The notes under the pieces were generated by a model. It was not told where the DNA came from, made no database searches, and worked only from the letters and a program-made list of their open reading frames with translations. A stretch of 64,000 nt of DNA from Solanum dulcamara (Eukaryota; Streptophyta; Magnoliopsida; Solanales; Solanaceae), in NCBI RefSeq assembly GCF_947179165.1, contig NC_077242.1, forward strand, positions 53,205,097 through 53,269,096. Direction: 5' to 3'. The position numbers and the translations under genes were made by a program. Positions 34,401 through 46,405 of the stretch are shown here, one piece after another. How positions within the stretch are numbered: the first letter of the stretch is position 1; every line of letters begins with the position of its first letter.

Positions 34401-35402
34401 CTAATGATGAAAGGATAATTCTCACATTACAAGTATGTTTTGAAAATGAGCTAATCTATGATTTCAAACCTATGATCATGACTATGATATATGTAATTAT
34501 GATTTATATGCTATGCATGTATTCTGTGGTATTTGACTTAGTACCGAGTGGACTTGAGGTGGGGGACCCTACCAAAAGCCTTAGTAGCAACCTCATGTCC
34601 TATAAACTACGTGGCACCATAGGTTGCCTTCATATCCTAGTTATTGGATCCACATATAGCGTATGTATGACCCACTTAGCGGGGTAGAGTCTACCTTGGC
34701 AAGTAGATTCCCCTTTTTCTTCATTGTTTGGGGAGACAATGGGATTCTATGTTATAGCTAGCATGGTCTTATTGTCGGTTATGGTTTCTATCCCACATAT
34801 GTATGATCTCTTATGTATGTTATGATTTTAAATTATGTTTTTTTAAATACTTTGGTCAACATGATTTTCTTATGTCTTTACTTACCTCATCTTATCATGT
34901 GATTTACTTGACCATTGCATTCCATGATTTATGTTGCATGTCACGCTCTTATACTTAGTATATTTCAACGTACTAATGCATACCTTTTTCGTACATTATC
35001 TCATAATGTAGGGGTTGAAGTTCAAGATCATACTCATCTATGTGGCTAGTTAAGCTTTTCTATCCAGCGGTGTTTGTGGTGAGTCCTCATTTATTAGGAA
35101 CTGGTTATCGAGTTAGTTATTATTTTCAAAGACTTTTGCTATGTTTCATATTGAGGGTGAGCTAGGACATGTCTTAGCCCCCCCTCATATTCATGAGTAG
35201 AGGCATCTAGTTGGACAAATATTTTGAGTTTATGTTTTCATGTGATGTTCTTAAATTTCTATTCATGGTTTAGACTCTTTTTTGATGTTTTTGCTTTTTC
35301 TTTACCTTATGTATTCTTATGATATGTACAAGAGGCTTGGTTGGAGCCCCTTCAAAGTTTCAATCACCGTATTACGACTAGGCTCTAGGTCGGGTCGTGA
35401 CA
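34401..35402 (+). repeat. Truncated LTR, subtype A (3' half)
   Basis: It begins at TAATGATGAAAGGATAATTC, equivalent to about 22106 of the 5' LTR, and ends GGTCGTGACA at 35402. Over the first 320 bases it differs from the 5' LTR at about 25 sites by eye (about 8%). It shares the subtype-A GGGGGACCCTA(A/C)CAAAAG marker. It is interpreted as what remains of the original 3' LTR of RE-E. Confidence 0.8.
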
Positions 35403-36940
35403 GTCCATACCTAGAATGACATTGAAATCTACCATGTACAACTCAACTAAGTCTGTTGTGGTGTCTTTATGGTAGATGGAAAGTGTATAATTTCTAGACA
35501 CTCTTTTAGCTAGAACAGATGGACTCATCAATAGGAGTAGAAACAGTGAAGAGCTCCAAAAGATGTTCGGGATGAATCCCAAACTTCACATCTATATATG
35601 GAGTCACAAAGGACAAAGTTCACTCAGATTTAGTAAAGCAATACATCAAGAGAAAGAACTTTAAGCATATCAATAACGACATCTAGCGAGTTCTCCTGAT
35701 CAAGGAAATTTACCATGGCGTAAAAACGGTTTGGACCTCCGCCTGTCCTAGAAGTAGTACCTTTTTAGGCCGCTCTACTTGACTGTGCCATTGATGATGA
35801 TTGGGCTTTATTTCCCCAGTTATTTGGCTTTCCTATTAGACTCTTTCAGAAAGTTGTGATCTGTATCTCCATATTTTTAGAAACTATCCAAACCAATAAG
35901 ACACTCTCTCGAATAGGGCCTACCACACTGTGGATGTTAGGAGGACCCTTGAGCTACGCTCCTTTGTGACTGTGAGATCTGAGCTCTTAAATTCTGAGGG
36001 CCTCTGATCATTTCTATTTCTAGGTATGGGCATACTGGCTGATGATGGTAAAGGTCCAGATGACCTTTGCTGAAAAGATGGGCAGTTACTATTTCTATTC
36101 CCCTGCTTGCCGGACTCATTATTTGATGTCTTAGCCCTCTTATTGCAAAACTCTTCCTTGTCCTTCAACTTATATTCCTCAACTTGCTACATATGAATCA
36201 TCATTCTAGCTATATCCATGTTGCTCGAAAAATAGGAGAGTCCCAACATAAACAATCTTATCCTATTCCTCATATCCCCCACCATTTCTGAAGTATAGCG
36301 GGAATAAGCTTATCCTACTCCTCATATCCCCCCACCTTTTTTGAAGCATAGCAGGACAGTTGGGTGAACTTAAGCTTTTACTCCTGCACACTCATAGAAT
36401 CCTACTTCAATTTAAGAAACTCTCTTACCTTGGCTTCCCTTAGCTATCGGGGAAAGAAACATTGTAAAAAGGCCTTTACGAACATATCCCAGCTTAAGAG
36501 TGGTGTATCCTCTCCCCTTGTCTTCTTCCACTAGTCAAACCACACTCTTGCAACACCCTTGAGCTGATAATAAGCCAATTCAACATGCAAAATGCATCAG
36601 TGATATACATAAACTGAAACACCTATTACAGCTCAGACACAAAGTTCTCCGGATCAACATTGAGTGTACACCTAGTATACTCTGGTGGGTTCATCCTTAG
36701 GAACTCACGAACTTTAGAAGTATCTGGAGAATCATGTCTTCCTGCTCCCTGTCGGTGAACCTGTGTTGTCATAGCCTAGGCCAACATATGAATGGAATTG
36801 TGGAATTCAACATTAGTAACTTTAACCAAAGGTGGCTGCTCAATAGGATCGGCTAGACCATTTGGTCCTTCAGGAACTTAGGGCTCTTATTGGTTTATGT
36901 TCTATCTGCAGAGACGTCCAACTACTCTTCTTGGAGGCAT
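35403..36940 (-). pseudogene. RE-D gag and protease N-terminal part, inactive
   Basis: Read from 36940 down: ATGCCTCCAAGAAGA (MPPRR gag start), then stops. VREFLRMNPPEYTR and LREAKVREFLKLK capsid pieces follow, then an EEYKLKDKEEFCNKRAKTSN tail and NRFYAM. The protease shows GIHPEHLLELFTVSTP, SVLAKRVSRNY, DLVELYMVDFNVILGMD. The RE-E array interrupts it right there, and the remainder is at 20502-21058. No zinc knuckle is visible. Many stops and at least three frame changes. Plus-strand and second minus-strand ORFs here are shadows. Confidence 0.8.
36257..36361. repeat. 52-bp tandem duplication in RE-D gag
   Basis: Two adjacent diverged copies of a 52-bp unit (CTTATCCTA(T/C)TCCTCATATC...). It adds a frame change within gag. 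Confidence 0.85.
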
Positions 36941-37157
36941 GATCTGTAACACGTGAATGCACAAATTTAGAAAGAGGTTTTTAAAAGAGTTAAACTCTAT
37001 TGCACGAACTGGAGTATGAAAGAAGTGAAATAATTCCTGAAAGTCTTATAGCTTCCCCATTATAGATATGGAGCACTTCACACTTATAAGGAGGACTTTA
37101 GTAAACTCGGTCTTATAGACATCCAAGGACTTTTAAACCGTATTCTGATACAAAGTT
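36941..37157 (-). other. RE-D leader and primer-binding site
   Basis: A leader of about 200 bases with the shared GTGTGAAGTGCTCCATA-like block. The PBS is at 37154-37143 on the minus strand (TTTGTATCAGAA), two or three bases from the initiator tRNA-Met complement. Confidence 0.7.
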
Positions 37158-39295
37158 TGTCATGCCCCGAGTCTACACCCTAGGTATGGTCGGCACTCGA
37201 AAACCATCGATGGTTCCTAAGCAAACCATTGACCTGGCTGACTCACTAAGTGAAAAACTTTAACTATCAAAATAACTTAGATAGGCATAATAAACATAAC
37301 TTAACTTCTCAAAAATAACACTAAATACTCAATCATATAGATAATGAATATATAACTCAATATTTTCAAAACATAACTCAATGAAATAACTGAATAAACT
37401 CTACTCTGTCTTACTAGTCGATGAAGCCTCTAACTCTAACTCTGAAATAGGTACCGAGATAGGCCCATAACTACCTCAAAATATCATACTAATACTTAAA
37501 TAAAAGATGGAAATAAAGACTCCATAGAGCCTCTAAATCAAGGAGGTCTCTCCAAATTTGAATGAGTAATATCAATGGTGAGCCTATTGATGATCTCTAA
37601 CACTTGTATCAACATCATAAAAATATGCAGCATCAAATGATGCCAATACATGGAATGTACAGTATGCAAAATGGCTGAAAGGAAACATACTCAAAGATAC
37701 TCAAGTCAAGAACTTAACATTGAAAATAACTCAACTCAATAAAGCATGCAGTATATGTAAGAGAATGCTTTAAAATAAATACATAAATAAATGCAACTTT
37801 GTATATAAAAATATAATACTTTTCTCTTAGCGAGTTCCTCTTACCGACAACCACCACTATGAATTTTGTGATGATACAACATCTTGCCCACGTTACCAGA
37901 TCCATCATATACCTTCCAAGGTATGGGATAAACTTTAACTTATGGATCCATCTCATGAGACTTCTCGGAGCCAATGAGGAGTCGTTCGACTTTTGGTATA
38001 ATCCTATATTACGCTGGCTACATTGTTTGTGGAACTAGAGTGATTTGAATTTTTTCCAACTCAGTGCTCAATATTACTCCCAAAAATATAAAATAATATG
38101 CTCATATTAAAATCTGTGATTAAAAACTCAAAATACTTCTTTTAGCTTTCTATATCTTTATCCTATACTTGTGGAACCTTTTTCTCAAACTCATGCTCAA
38201 AATGCTACATATGCTCAATACTTTAACTTGTTTATACTTGCTTGAAAATATGCTTAAAATCAATGATAAGGACATTCATAATTCAAGTAATAGATTAGAC
38301 TCAAACTTCGTTCTCAATTAAGATATATAATATACTATTTTTTAACTTAATTCAATGCATAAAATATAAGTAGTGAGGGTATACTCAACTAGGGTATATG
38401 TGGATGTAGAATAAATCGATAATTCAAGAAAACCAAATCATGAAGACCATCATAATTTACTCACACACACAAAAAAAAATCTATATAAGAAACTTAATAA
38501 GAATATTCAACAAGAACTCAAGAACTCAATTTAATGAAATTGAAACTCTAACTCAACTCAATCGTGACTAAATGAAGATGTAGGGCATGAATACCAATGT
38601 TATGATAGCCTTACATACCTAGAAAGAAGATTGTCTAAGGAAAACTTGAAATTCTGGCTTGAAACTCTTGAATCCTAGCTTCTCTTTTTCATCTCAATCC
38701 TTTCTCTCAAAATATTCTAGGTAATAATGAGAAAAAAGGCATGTTGGTACTGATAAGGGATTGATTTTACTCCCAAAATGGCTTGGGTTTAGTTTGGAAA
38801 GGGTGAAAAAAAAGACTAGAATGCCCCCTTATTAAAATGGTCTACGCGGTCTATGGACCCCTTCCTACGGGTCATATGGTCACCTCGTAGGGACAAGGCT
38901 CATAGGAAGTCCAGGAACTAACCTGGGTTACTGAAGATAGACCTACGGACTCTCTCTTATGGGTTGTAAGACTGTCTACAGACCGTCCTACTAACTCATA
39001 GGAAAATTCCTGCACACTTGAATCTTCAGGGTCTCTAATCCCCCATCTACGAGCCTCATCTATGGTCTGTAGGAACTCCTACGGGCCATAGAAACTAATA
39101 ATAAGATGGGTTGAAGAAACTCAATTTTTCTCTAAGTATGGGATAGGTCTACGAATGCTTTCTATGACTCGTAGGACTTCCTACAGGTCGTAGGATCCCA
39201 CTGTAGCCACGGATCAATTTACTTTTCTTGCTTTTTCTTAGCTTTCTATTGGTTCTCAGACTTGGTCTAGGATAGAATAGTACGGGGTGTTATAC
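37158..39295 (-). repeat. RE-D 5' LTR (about 2138 bp)
   Basis: The plus-strand copy starts TGTCATGCCCC beside the PBS and ends GGGGTGTTATAC; in element orientation it opens with a TATAACACCCCGTAC-type start. The U3 (38830-39210) is packed with imperfect palindromes of CTACGG(G/C)YCGTAG type. The 37714-37974 minus frame is not a gene. It meets the RE-G LTR head to head at about 39296. The remaining internal LTR sequence (37200-38800) shows no other feature. Confidence 0.75.
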
Positions 39296-40059
39296 TTGTA
39301 TACCCAATGTTACATTCTAGTAGCCACTAGAATGTGTACCAAGTTTAATGATCCAAGTCTATGACCCGTAGCAAGCCCTATAATTCGCAGAAAGGTCTGT
39401 AAACCCCAAGTCTCAAGTCTTACCCTATGATTGACTTCCAAGATTTGTTGAAAGGTATACAACCTATAGAAGAGGTCTGAAGACCAATCTTTACAATCTA
39501 CAGTAAATTTTGGACCCCAGTTTCCACAAGGGTCTTTTACGGCCCGTATGAGTTCCTACGGTCCATAGAATGACTCATAAGTGACTAAGACAATTTTTAA
39601 TGAAGGGTTGTTTGGTCTTTTTCCACCATTTCCAAGTGAAAACTCTGACCTTTTAGGACTAAAATAAGTCCTTTATCAGTACCCTATGATGCTTTCCTCT
39701 CAATAAATCTTAGAATATTCAAAGTAAGGATTGGAGAGGAGAAAAAGCTAGGGTTCAAGCATTTTAACCACTGATCAGTTCACCCTTCTTGCTTTTTCTT
39801 AGGTTCTCTCTTGGTTCTCTTACTTGTTCAAGGATAGAATAGTATGGGGTGTTATACTTGTATACCCAATGTTACATTCCAGTAGCCACTAGAATATGAA
39901 CCAAGTTGCATGATCCAAGTCTATGACCTGTAGTAAGCCCAATAATCCGCAAAAAGGTCTTTAGACCCCAAGTCTCAAGTCTTACCCTATGATTGACTTC
40001 CACGATTCGTTGAAAGGTCTACAACCTATGAAAGAGGTACATAGACCAAACTTTATAAT
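39207..40059. repeat. 561-bp tandem duplication across the RE-D / RE-G LTR junction (unit A and start of unit B)
   Basis: Unit A is 39207-39767. Unit B starts at 39768 and continues to 40059, where RE-F interrupts it; it resumes at 54688 and ends near 54966. Each unit includes the last 85 bp of the RE-D LTR and the first 470 bp of the RE-G LTR. The junction TTTAACCA-CTGATCA joins a site ending ...AACCA to one starting CCACGG, so CCA is shared. The copies are diverged by several percent, so the event is older than the RE-F insertion. Confidence 0.85.
40055..40059. repeat. RE-F target-site duplication, left copy (ATAAT)
   Basis: ATAAT at 40055-40059 is matched exactly by ATAAT at 54683-54687 beyond the other LTR. 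This is a 5-bp duplication, the length made by gypsy integrases. Confidence 0.9.
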
Positions 40060-42314
40060 TATCATGACCCAACCTAGGGCCTAGTCGTAACACGGTGATT
40101 AGGATGCGAGAGACCCCAACCATAAGCAATCGTAGCATACATCACATATATAAGGTAAATAACAATATAAAGATGAGTAGAAATAAACATTACGTGAGGA
40201 ATGGGACTAAGGGAAATCAACTCTATAAACGTCCAATTTGGACTACACCAATATATCGTCTAAATATGCCTCTAGTCTAATATTTGACGGGGAATTAGGA
40301 CATGCTCCTAGCTCACCCTAACAATAAAATAAAGTCAATACCATAGCAACATGAATAAAATTTATGTCCTCGATATAATGAGAACTCACTAATTTTGCGA
40401 GAATCTAGGGCAAATCTAGCCATGAATAGGATGATTGTGAGCATTGTCCGACCCTACATTATGAGACAATATAGGTAAAATATGCATTAGTATGTTTGAA
40501 TATACTAAGTATGTGAGGTATGCTTAAATAAGTAAAATAACATAATCAATATGCCATAAGATGCATGACCAATCATAATGAACATGAGTAAATCTTAAAA
40601 TCAATTTAAATCATAAGAAACTCTTGGACAATGCATATCATAAAACTTTATCATAAACCCATAACTTGACATCTTATAACTTTAACACCAACTGGTGTGG
40701 GATAGGATGATTAACCGACAACTAAGACCATACGAGATATTACATGAAATCTAATGACTCATGCATCGAGATAGGCCAATGACTCCTACATCAAAACAGG
40801 GGAGGCTACCTTGCCAAGGCATAATCCAAAAGTAACTATTAAACTTGGCTATTTGGATCCACTAGCTAGGCCATGAAGTCAACCAACATGGGCAACGTAG
40901 TGTGGGAATTTAGGTTACTACTAGGATTCTCTAGGATAACCAACTGTGTTATCCGATCTAACCCACGTAGAAGTCCTCTTGGTGCTTAGTCAATATCCCA
41001 ATGGAAACTCATTAAAACATAATCATAAAATAGTAGGGAAAGATAGTAACTACATATCAATCCGTCTTTAAAACATATTAGGAATAGCTCATCTACTTGG
41101 TAATTCATAAGAATCCATAACTTCGGTGAGAATTATCTTTATCACCATCTTTAAACATCTTTTGATCTTAACTCTGACCAATATCATAACTTTAACTTTA
41201 GAATCATAAATCTCAACTTTAACACATATAAAAATTTCATTGAAAATATTAAAACTCATGATCAACTCATTAACTCATCTTAACTTAATAATCATAGCTT
41301 AAAAATATAGCTTTATGCATGGGCATCTATAATTCAAGTTGAAATCATTCAATCCATATGTGAACATGCATATAAAGATCATTGAAAACATTTAAAAATG
41401 AAATCAAACCAGCCCAAGTCAATTCATCAAACTAGGGTTCATAATCAATTGAAAATTGAATTAAAACTTGAGAAATCTTTGGGACTTCATGGGTGAAAGG
41501 AGCCCATGAATCAATCCACACATACCTTGCTTGAATTCACTAAGAATTGAAGAAGAAACCTTGTAGAAATATGGAAACCCTAGATTTAGCTTGAAGAGGA
41601 AACCTTGAGAGACTTTGTTCTTGCCTTAGAAAATTTTAGGAGAACGAATTGAATAGGAGGGGAATTTGAAGAATTTAATATTTATAGACTTTGAACTTTA
41701 CCATAAAAGTGTCTAGGTTCATTGAACTGAACTTTGGAAAAGACACAATTTCCCCTTATTAAATCTGGATATTTGGCCAGACAGATCCATTTTTATGGGT
41801 CGTCGAAGTGTTGACGAGTCTTCTAAACGACTCGTCCTGCAGGTCTGAGAAAAGTATAAAAATTCAAGTCTCTGAAGTTTGGGAACGGGCAAGGTTTATG
41901 GACCATCATCTTGTCTATGGTTTGTCCTGTTGGCTCATCCTGTAGGTCCCAAAAACCTAAAAATTACAAGTCTCTAAAGTTTTGTGATGGGTGGTTCTTA
42001 TGACCCATCATAGCTTCTACGAGCCATCCTGTCAAGTCGTAGACTAGACCTTGAGGGACTTTTGGAACTTAGCCTTAGAGTTCTTCCTACGAGTTATGTC
42101 TATGGATCATCTAAGTGAGAACGGGTCATCAACATGAGTCGTAAGACCTCACTTTTAGGTTAGTCATGACTACTCATAATGACTCCCTCCAAGACTCATT
42201 TTTACAGGTCGTGTAAACTCCTATGACTCATTGAGACAGTCGTAAACTTGGGGTCAGTTCATAATTTGAGAATTTTCTCCTTGGTTCCGATATTTCGACA
42301 TACAGTATCTTATA
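40060..42314 (-). repeat. RE-F 3' LTR (about 2255 bp)
   Basis: Plus-strand ends are TATCATGACCC and GTATCTTATA (both terminal G/C changed by transitions). U3 (41770-42260) has many GACTCGT/ACGAGTC palindromes; the best is GACGAGTC-7 nt-CGACTCGTC near 41815-41840. The 40095-40280 plus frame is not a gene. No other gene is seen here. Confidence 0.85.
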
Positions 42315-42564
42315 ATATCTCCTCCTTGGAAAAATTCGGCCTCGAATGAGATTAACTTATAATAGGTAGGACACGAAAAGGGGACTAGAAACCCAACATG
42401 AGCATGATGACATCTTATAATGCATGAAACATGAAAACTTCAACTTAACACGAAATCATAACTTTTAAAATCAACTTTTTCATGAACATGCATGCATATG
42501 AATAACGTAGGATGAACTAAATACATAAGAGTTCAATTATCTTGAATAGGAACAACTTAGTACT
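42315..42564 (-). other. RE-F 3' untranslated region and polypurine tract
   Basis: On the minus strand the tract CCAAGGAGGAGATAT (42329-42315) directly precedes the LTR. The remaining 230 bp are non-coding and match the 3' ends of RE-B and RE-E. Confidence 0.8.
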
Positions 42565-43080
42565 TTAGGGTTGAGTAGAGAGAAAGAGGTACGGGTATTG
42601 TTTAATCATATCCGTTTCTTCCTCCCAAGTAGCACTTTCTACTTGTTGATTCCTCCATAACACTTTGACGGACACAACTTCTTTGTTTCTTAACTTCTTA
42701 ACTTGCCGGTCTAAGATTTCCACCGGAGCTTCCTCATAAGCCAAATTCTCCTCAACACTTACATCTTTCATGGGCACAATGGAGTTTGGATCACCCACAA
42801 ACTTCCTTAATATAGACACATGAAACACCGGTGAACCATAGCTAACTCAAATGGCAAATATAGCTCATAAGCCACTTTGCCTACATATCTAAATACCTTT
42901 TATGGTCCAACGTATCTAGGACTCAATTTTCCTTTCTTTCCAAAAAGCATTACACCCTTCATCGGTGAAACATTCAAATAGACCTAATCATAGAACTCAA
43001 ATTCGAGCTCTTTTTTCCTAACATCAAAATAGGACTTTTGACGACTTTGAGCCATTTTCAACCTCTCCTTTATGAGTCTT
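42565..43080 (-). pseudogene. RE-F GPY/F and chromodomain
   Basis: The last 88 codons (42828-42565) are open: FHVSILRKFVGDPNSIVPMKDV, EEAPVEILDRQVKKLRNKEV, VLWRNQQVESATWEEE and QYPYLFLSTQP, then a stop. This is the complete chromodomain end in its usual form. Upstream the GPY/F stretch (LSPRYVGP-like) is readable but split by a stop and a frameshift near 42840 and 42900. ELEFEFYD and MKGVMLFGKKGK pieces mark the linker. Confidence 0.85.
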
Positions 43081-43860
43081 ACCTTCTCCATAGCATCCAT
43101 AACCAAATATGGACCAATTAAGGCCATCTCACCTACTTCAAACTATCCCATCGGGGATCTACATCTCCTCTAATAAAATGCTTCAAAAGGACCCATTTGG
43201 ATGCTAGAGTGATAACTATTATTATAGGCTAACTCAATTAATGGGAAATTTTTATCCCAACTTCCATTAAAATAAATAACACACGCCCTTAACATGTCTT
43301 CTAAATTTTAGATTATTCTTTCGGCTTGACCATCGGTTTGAGGATGAAAAGTGGTACTTAACTTATCCTTTGTACCGAGACCCTTTTGAAACAACTTCCA
43401 AAAATGTGAAGTGAATTTTGTACCTCGATACGATATGATGGAAAAGGGAACACCATGAAGTCTCACCAACTCACGTATATACAACTTAGCATAATCTTCA
43501 GCACCATAGAAAGTCTTAACTGGTAGAAAATAAGCCGACTTGGTCATTCGATCTACAACAACCTAAACGGAATCATGTTGCTTCTTAGTACGAGGCATAC
43601 CTGTTATGAAATCCATATTCACATATTCTCACTTCCAAGTAGGAATCTCAATATCTTGGGATAGACCTCCCGGTCTTTGATGCTCGAAATTGACTTGTTC
43701 GCAATTTGGACATAGCTACAAACTCCACTATGTCCTTCTTCATACCATTCCACTAATACACTTCTCTCAAGTCATGATACATCTTGGTGGAACCTAGGTG
43801 AATCAAATATTAGGAACTATGGACTTCATTGAATATAAACTCTGTCAACCCATGAACATT
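43081..43860 (-). pseudogene. RE-F integrase
   Basis: The open core piece (43547-43308) shows MTKSAYFLPVKTFYGAEDYAKLYI, RLHGVPFSIISYRGTKFTSHFWK and TTFHPQTDGQAERII. The catalytic Glu is kept, but the second Asp is replaced by Tyr (ISY for ISD). N-terminal to it are the MDFITGMPRTKKQHDS-like strand and a CPNCEQVNFEHQ-like zinc-finger remnant. C-terminal to it a stop at 43306 interrupts the LEDMLRACVIYF helix. Joined to RNase H by the usual linker. Confidence 0.8.
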
Positions 43861-44578
43861 GGTTAAGCACAACCGATATTGGTAACGTAGCTCACCATCT
43901 ACCCCTTGGGAGAAATCCTCAATAGCTTTTTTAGCCACTAACTTCTTTAACTGGACTAGCAAAAGATCATGGTCTTGTTTAGCCTTAACATCCTCTACAA
44001 GAGACAATTCGGAACCATTATGCACAAGAATACCTCCATCATAAGAGTCAACAAACCGCACACCTAAATGTGCCAACCTATGTACATCTTTAATCAATTC
44101 TTTCTTATTATCTTCAATATGTACAACAGTACTCGTGAACAACCTACTTAGTACATCGGCAACCACATTTGCCTTTCTCGGATGATACAACATACTTATA
44201 TCATAATCTTTCAATAACTCAAGCCATCTCCTTCGTCGAAGGTTCAAGTCTTTTTACTTAAACACATATTATAAACTCTTATGGTCGGTGAACATATCCA
44301 CATGGACACCATAAAGATAGTGCCTCAAAATTTTCAAACCAAACACAACCGCTGCTAGTTCAGGATCATGAGTTGGATAGTTTCGTTCATGCACCTTAAG
44401 TTACCTAGAAGTCATAGGCTATTAACTTACCATGTTGCATCAATACACAACTAAGACCAACCCTTGAAGCATCATAATATACCACAAAGCCATCGAACCC
44501 TTTCGACAAGGTCAAGATAGGAGAGGTAGTGAGATGATCCTTCAACTCTTAAAAACTCTTTTCACATGCTTCTGACCA
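43810..44578 (-). pseudogene. RE-F RNase H and linker
   Basis: The open part (44247-43810, 145 codons) holds [32 protein letters not shown]. It continues with the [13 protein letters not shown] tether, [43 protein letters not shown] and the start of the integrase zinc region. The family DALSRL motif is DVLSRL here. The N-terminal half of RNase H (44260-44578) is broken by stops, though YASR and HDPELAA-type pieces can be read. Confidence 0.8.
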
Positions 44579-45480
44579 TTAAAACTTCACCTTCTTTTGA
44601 GTCAACTTGGTCAAAGGTGACAAAATCGATGAAAACCCTTCTATAAATCTCCTATAATATCTGACTAGGCCTAAGAAACTTCTAATCTCCGAAGGAGATA
44701 ATGGTATAGACCAATTCTTAACCACCTCAGTTTTCTTAGGATCAACCATAATCCCTTCATTGGACACAATATGACCAAGGAAAGCCACCTACCTTAATAA
44801 AAGCTCACATTTGTTGAACTTTGCAAATAGTTATTTGTCTCTTAGAGTTCGAAACCCAACCCTCAAGTGACTTGCATGCTCCTCCTTATTCTGAGAGTAA
44901 ACCAAAATGTCATCAATGAATACAATCAAAAACATATCTAAATATTTCTTAAACACCCTATTCATTAAGTACATGAAAGTCGTAGGAGCATTGGTCAAAC
45001 CAAACGACATAACTAGAAACTCATAATGGCCATACCTCATCCAAAATATCATTTAGGGAATGTCACATTCCCTCACCTTCAATTGGCGATAACCAGAACG
45101 AAGGTCTATTCTAGAGAAGTAACTTTTCCCTTGCAATTGATCAAACAAGTCATCTATTCTCATAATTGGATATTTATTCTTGATAGTTATCTTATTTAAT
45201 TGTTGTTAATCAATGCATATACATAATGAACTATCCTTTTTTCTAACAAACAATATGGGAGCACCCCATGGGGATATATTGGCCTAGTAAAACCTTTGTC
45301 TAACAAGTCTTTCAATTGATCCTTCAACTCTTTTAACTCTGGATCCATTAGGTAATGAGGAATATAAATAGGTTCGATATCAGGAAGAAGGTCTATACCA
45401 AAATCAATCTCCCTTTTGGGAGGGACACCGGGTAAATCATCAAAAAATACATCCGAAAACTCATTTACAATGAGGACCAA
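44561..45480 (-). pseudogene. RE-F reverse transcriptase
   Basis: From the N-terminus: [42 protein letters not shown] (45480-45196), then a frameshift. [13 protein letters not shown] and the catalytic [10 protein letters not shown] (FIDD at 44920-44909) follow, then [10 protein letters not shown] further open piece (44788-44579) holds MAFLGHIVSNEGI, WSIPLSPSEIRSFLGL and YYRRFIEGFSSI. Catalytic Asp residues remain, but stops split the domain into three. Confidence 0.85.
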
Positions 45481-45579
45481 CTCTAGGGTTGGAGCTTCAG
45501 AATTCTCATCCCTAATCCTTACAAGATGATAAATTCAACCCTTGGAAATCATCTTTCAAGATTTAAGGCACGAAATAAA

Positions 45580-46405
45580 TTAACCTTTAAACACAGGGTT
45601 ACTACCCTTCCATTTTAGGACTGGCTCATTCGGGAATTGAAACTTAACCACTTGGGTTCTACAATCAATAGAATCATAACATGCATATAGCCAATCCATC
45701 CCAAGGATAACATAAAAATCAGTCATCTCAAGCTCAACTAGATCACAGAAAGTAACTTTATGGAAGATCATAACCGGACAACTTCTATAGACTCTTTTAG
45801 CCACAACAGACTCACCTATGTGAGTATAAATGAAGAAAGGTTGTAACAGTATCTCGGGATTAACATCAAACCTCATAGCCATATAAAGGGAACAAAAGAT
45901 AAATTTGCACCTGGATCAAGCAAAGCATAAACATCATAGTGAAAGACCTATAACATATCGATAACAACATCGGGAGTCTTCTCCACCTCTTGCCTACCAT
46001 GGAGGGCATAGAACCTATTATTGCATTGAGCACCCTTTGGTTGCAGTTGTCCACCTTGAACAAATTGACCTTGAGGATGAGTATCCTTGACCTTGAATTC
46101 CTTATCATGATGACCCATCTTGCATCACCGATAGCACATATTCAATCCAGCTAAACATTCACCCTTATGGTTCCTACCACAGTTCTTGTATACGGGAGTA
46201 ACTTAGCCTATAGGAGCATCTTCTTAAGGTTTAGGGTTGGGCACCCTATCTTTGTCAAACCTTGGATTAGTAGCATTAGAATACCCTTGGTTGGAGTACT
46301 TTTGGAGAAACAAGGACGTCCTCCACTTTTGGACTTAGAATGAGAGAATTCTCTATCATCAGTCTTTGGCCTCTTAGACTCCTTAGTCTTCTTTTTACCT
46401 GCTCC
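45580..46405 (-). pseudogene. RE-F protease and gag end, duplicated copy 1
   Basis: The zinc-knuckle region (CKNCGRNHKGEC then CAGLNMCYR, last positions lost) lies at about 46190-46110. It is followed by the NRFYALHGRQEVEKTPDV entry. The protease active site is in a segment read as YALLDPGA. The open piece 45882-45580 shows MRFDVNPEILLQPFFIYT, CDLVELEMTDFYVILGMDW and FPNEPVLKWKG. Several stops. Confidence 0.8.

Larger units (their letters stand above)
21059..35402 (+). mobile_element. RE-E: composite tandem chromovirus array inserted in the RE-D protease
   Basis: The array runs LTR-A (21059-23109), gag-pol (to 28663), LTR-B (28664-30809), a 1.47 kb mini-internal region (to 32282), LTR-B (32283-34400) and a partial LTR-A (34401-35402). 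It splits the RE-D protease exactly between the codons of its LGMD and DWLH motif. The flanking pentamers are ATCCA (21054-21058) and GTCCA (35403-35407), a target-site duplication with one transition. The outer LTRs are of one subtype and the inner two of another. This suggests an original single A-type element whose 3' LTR was invaded by, or recombined with, a B-type element. Confidence 0.8.
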
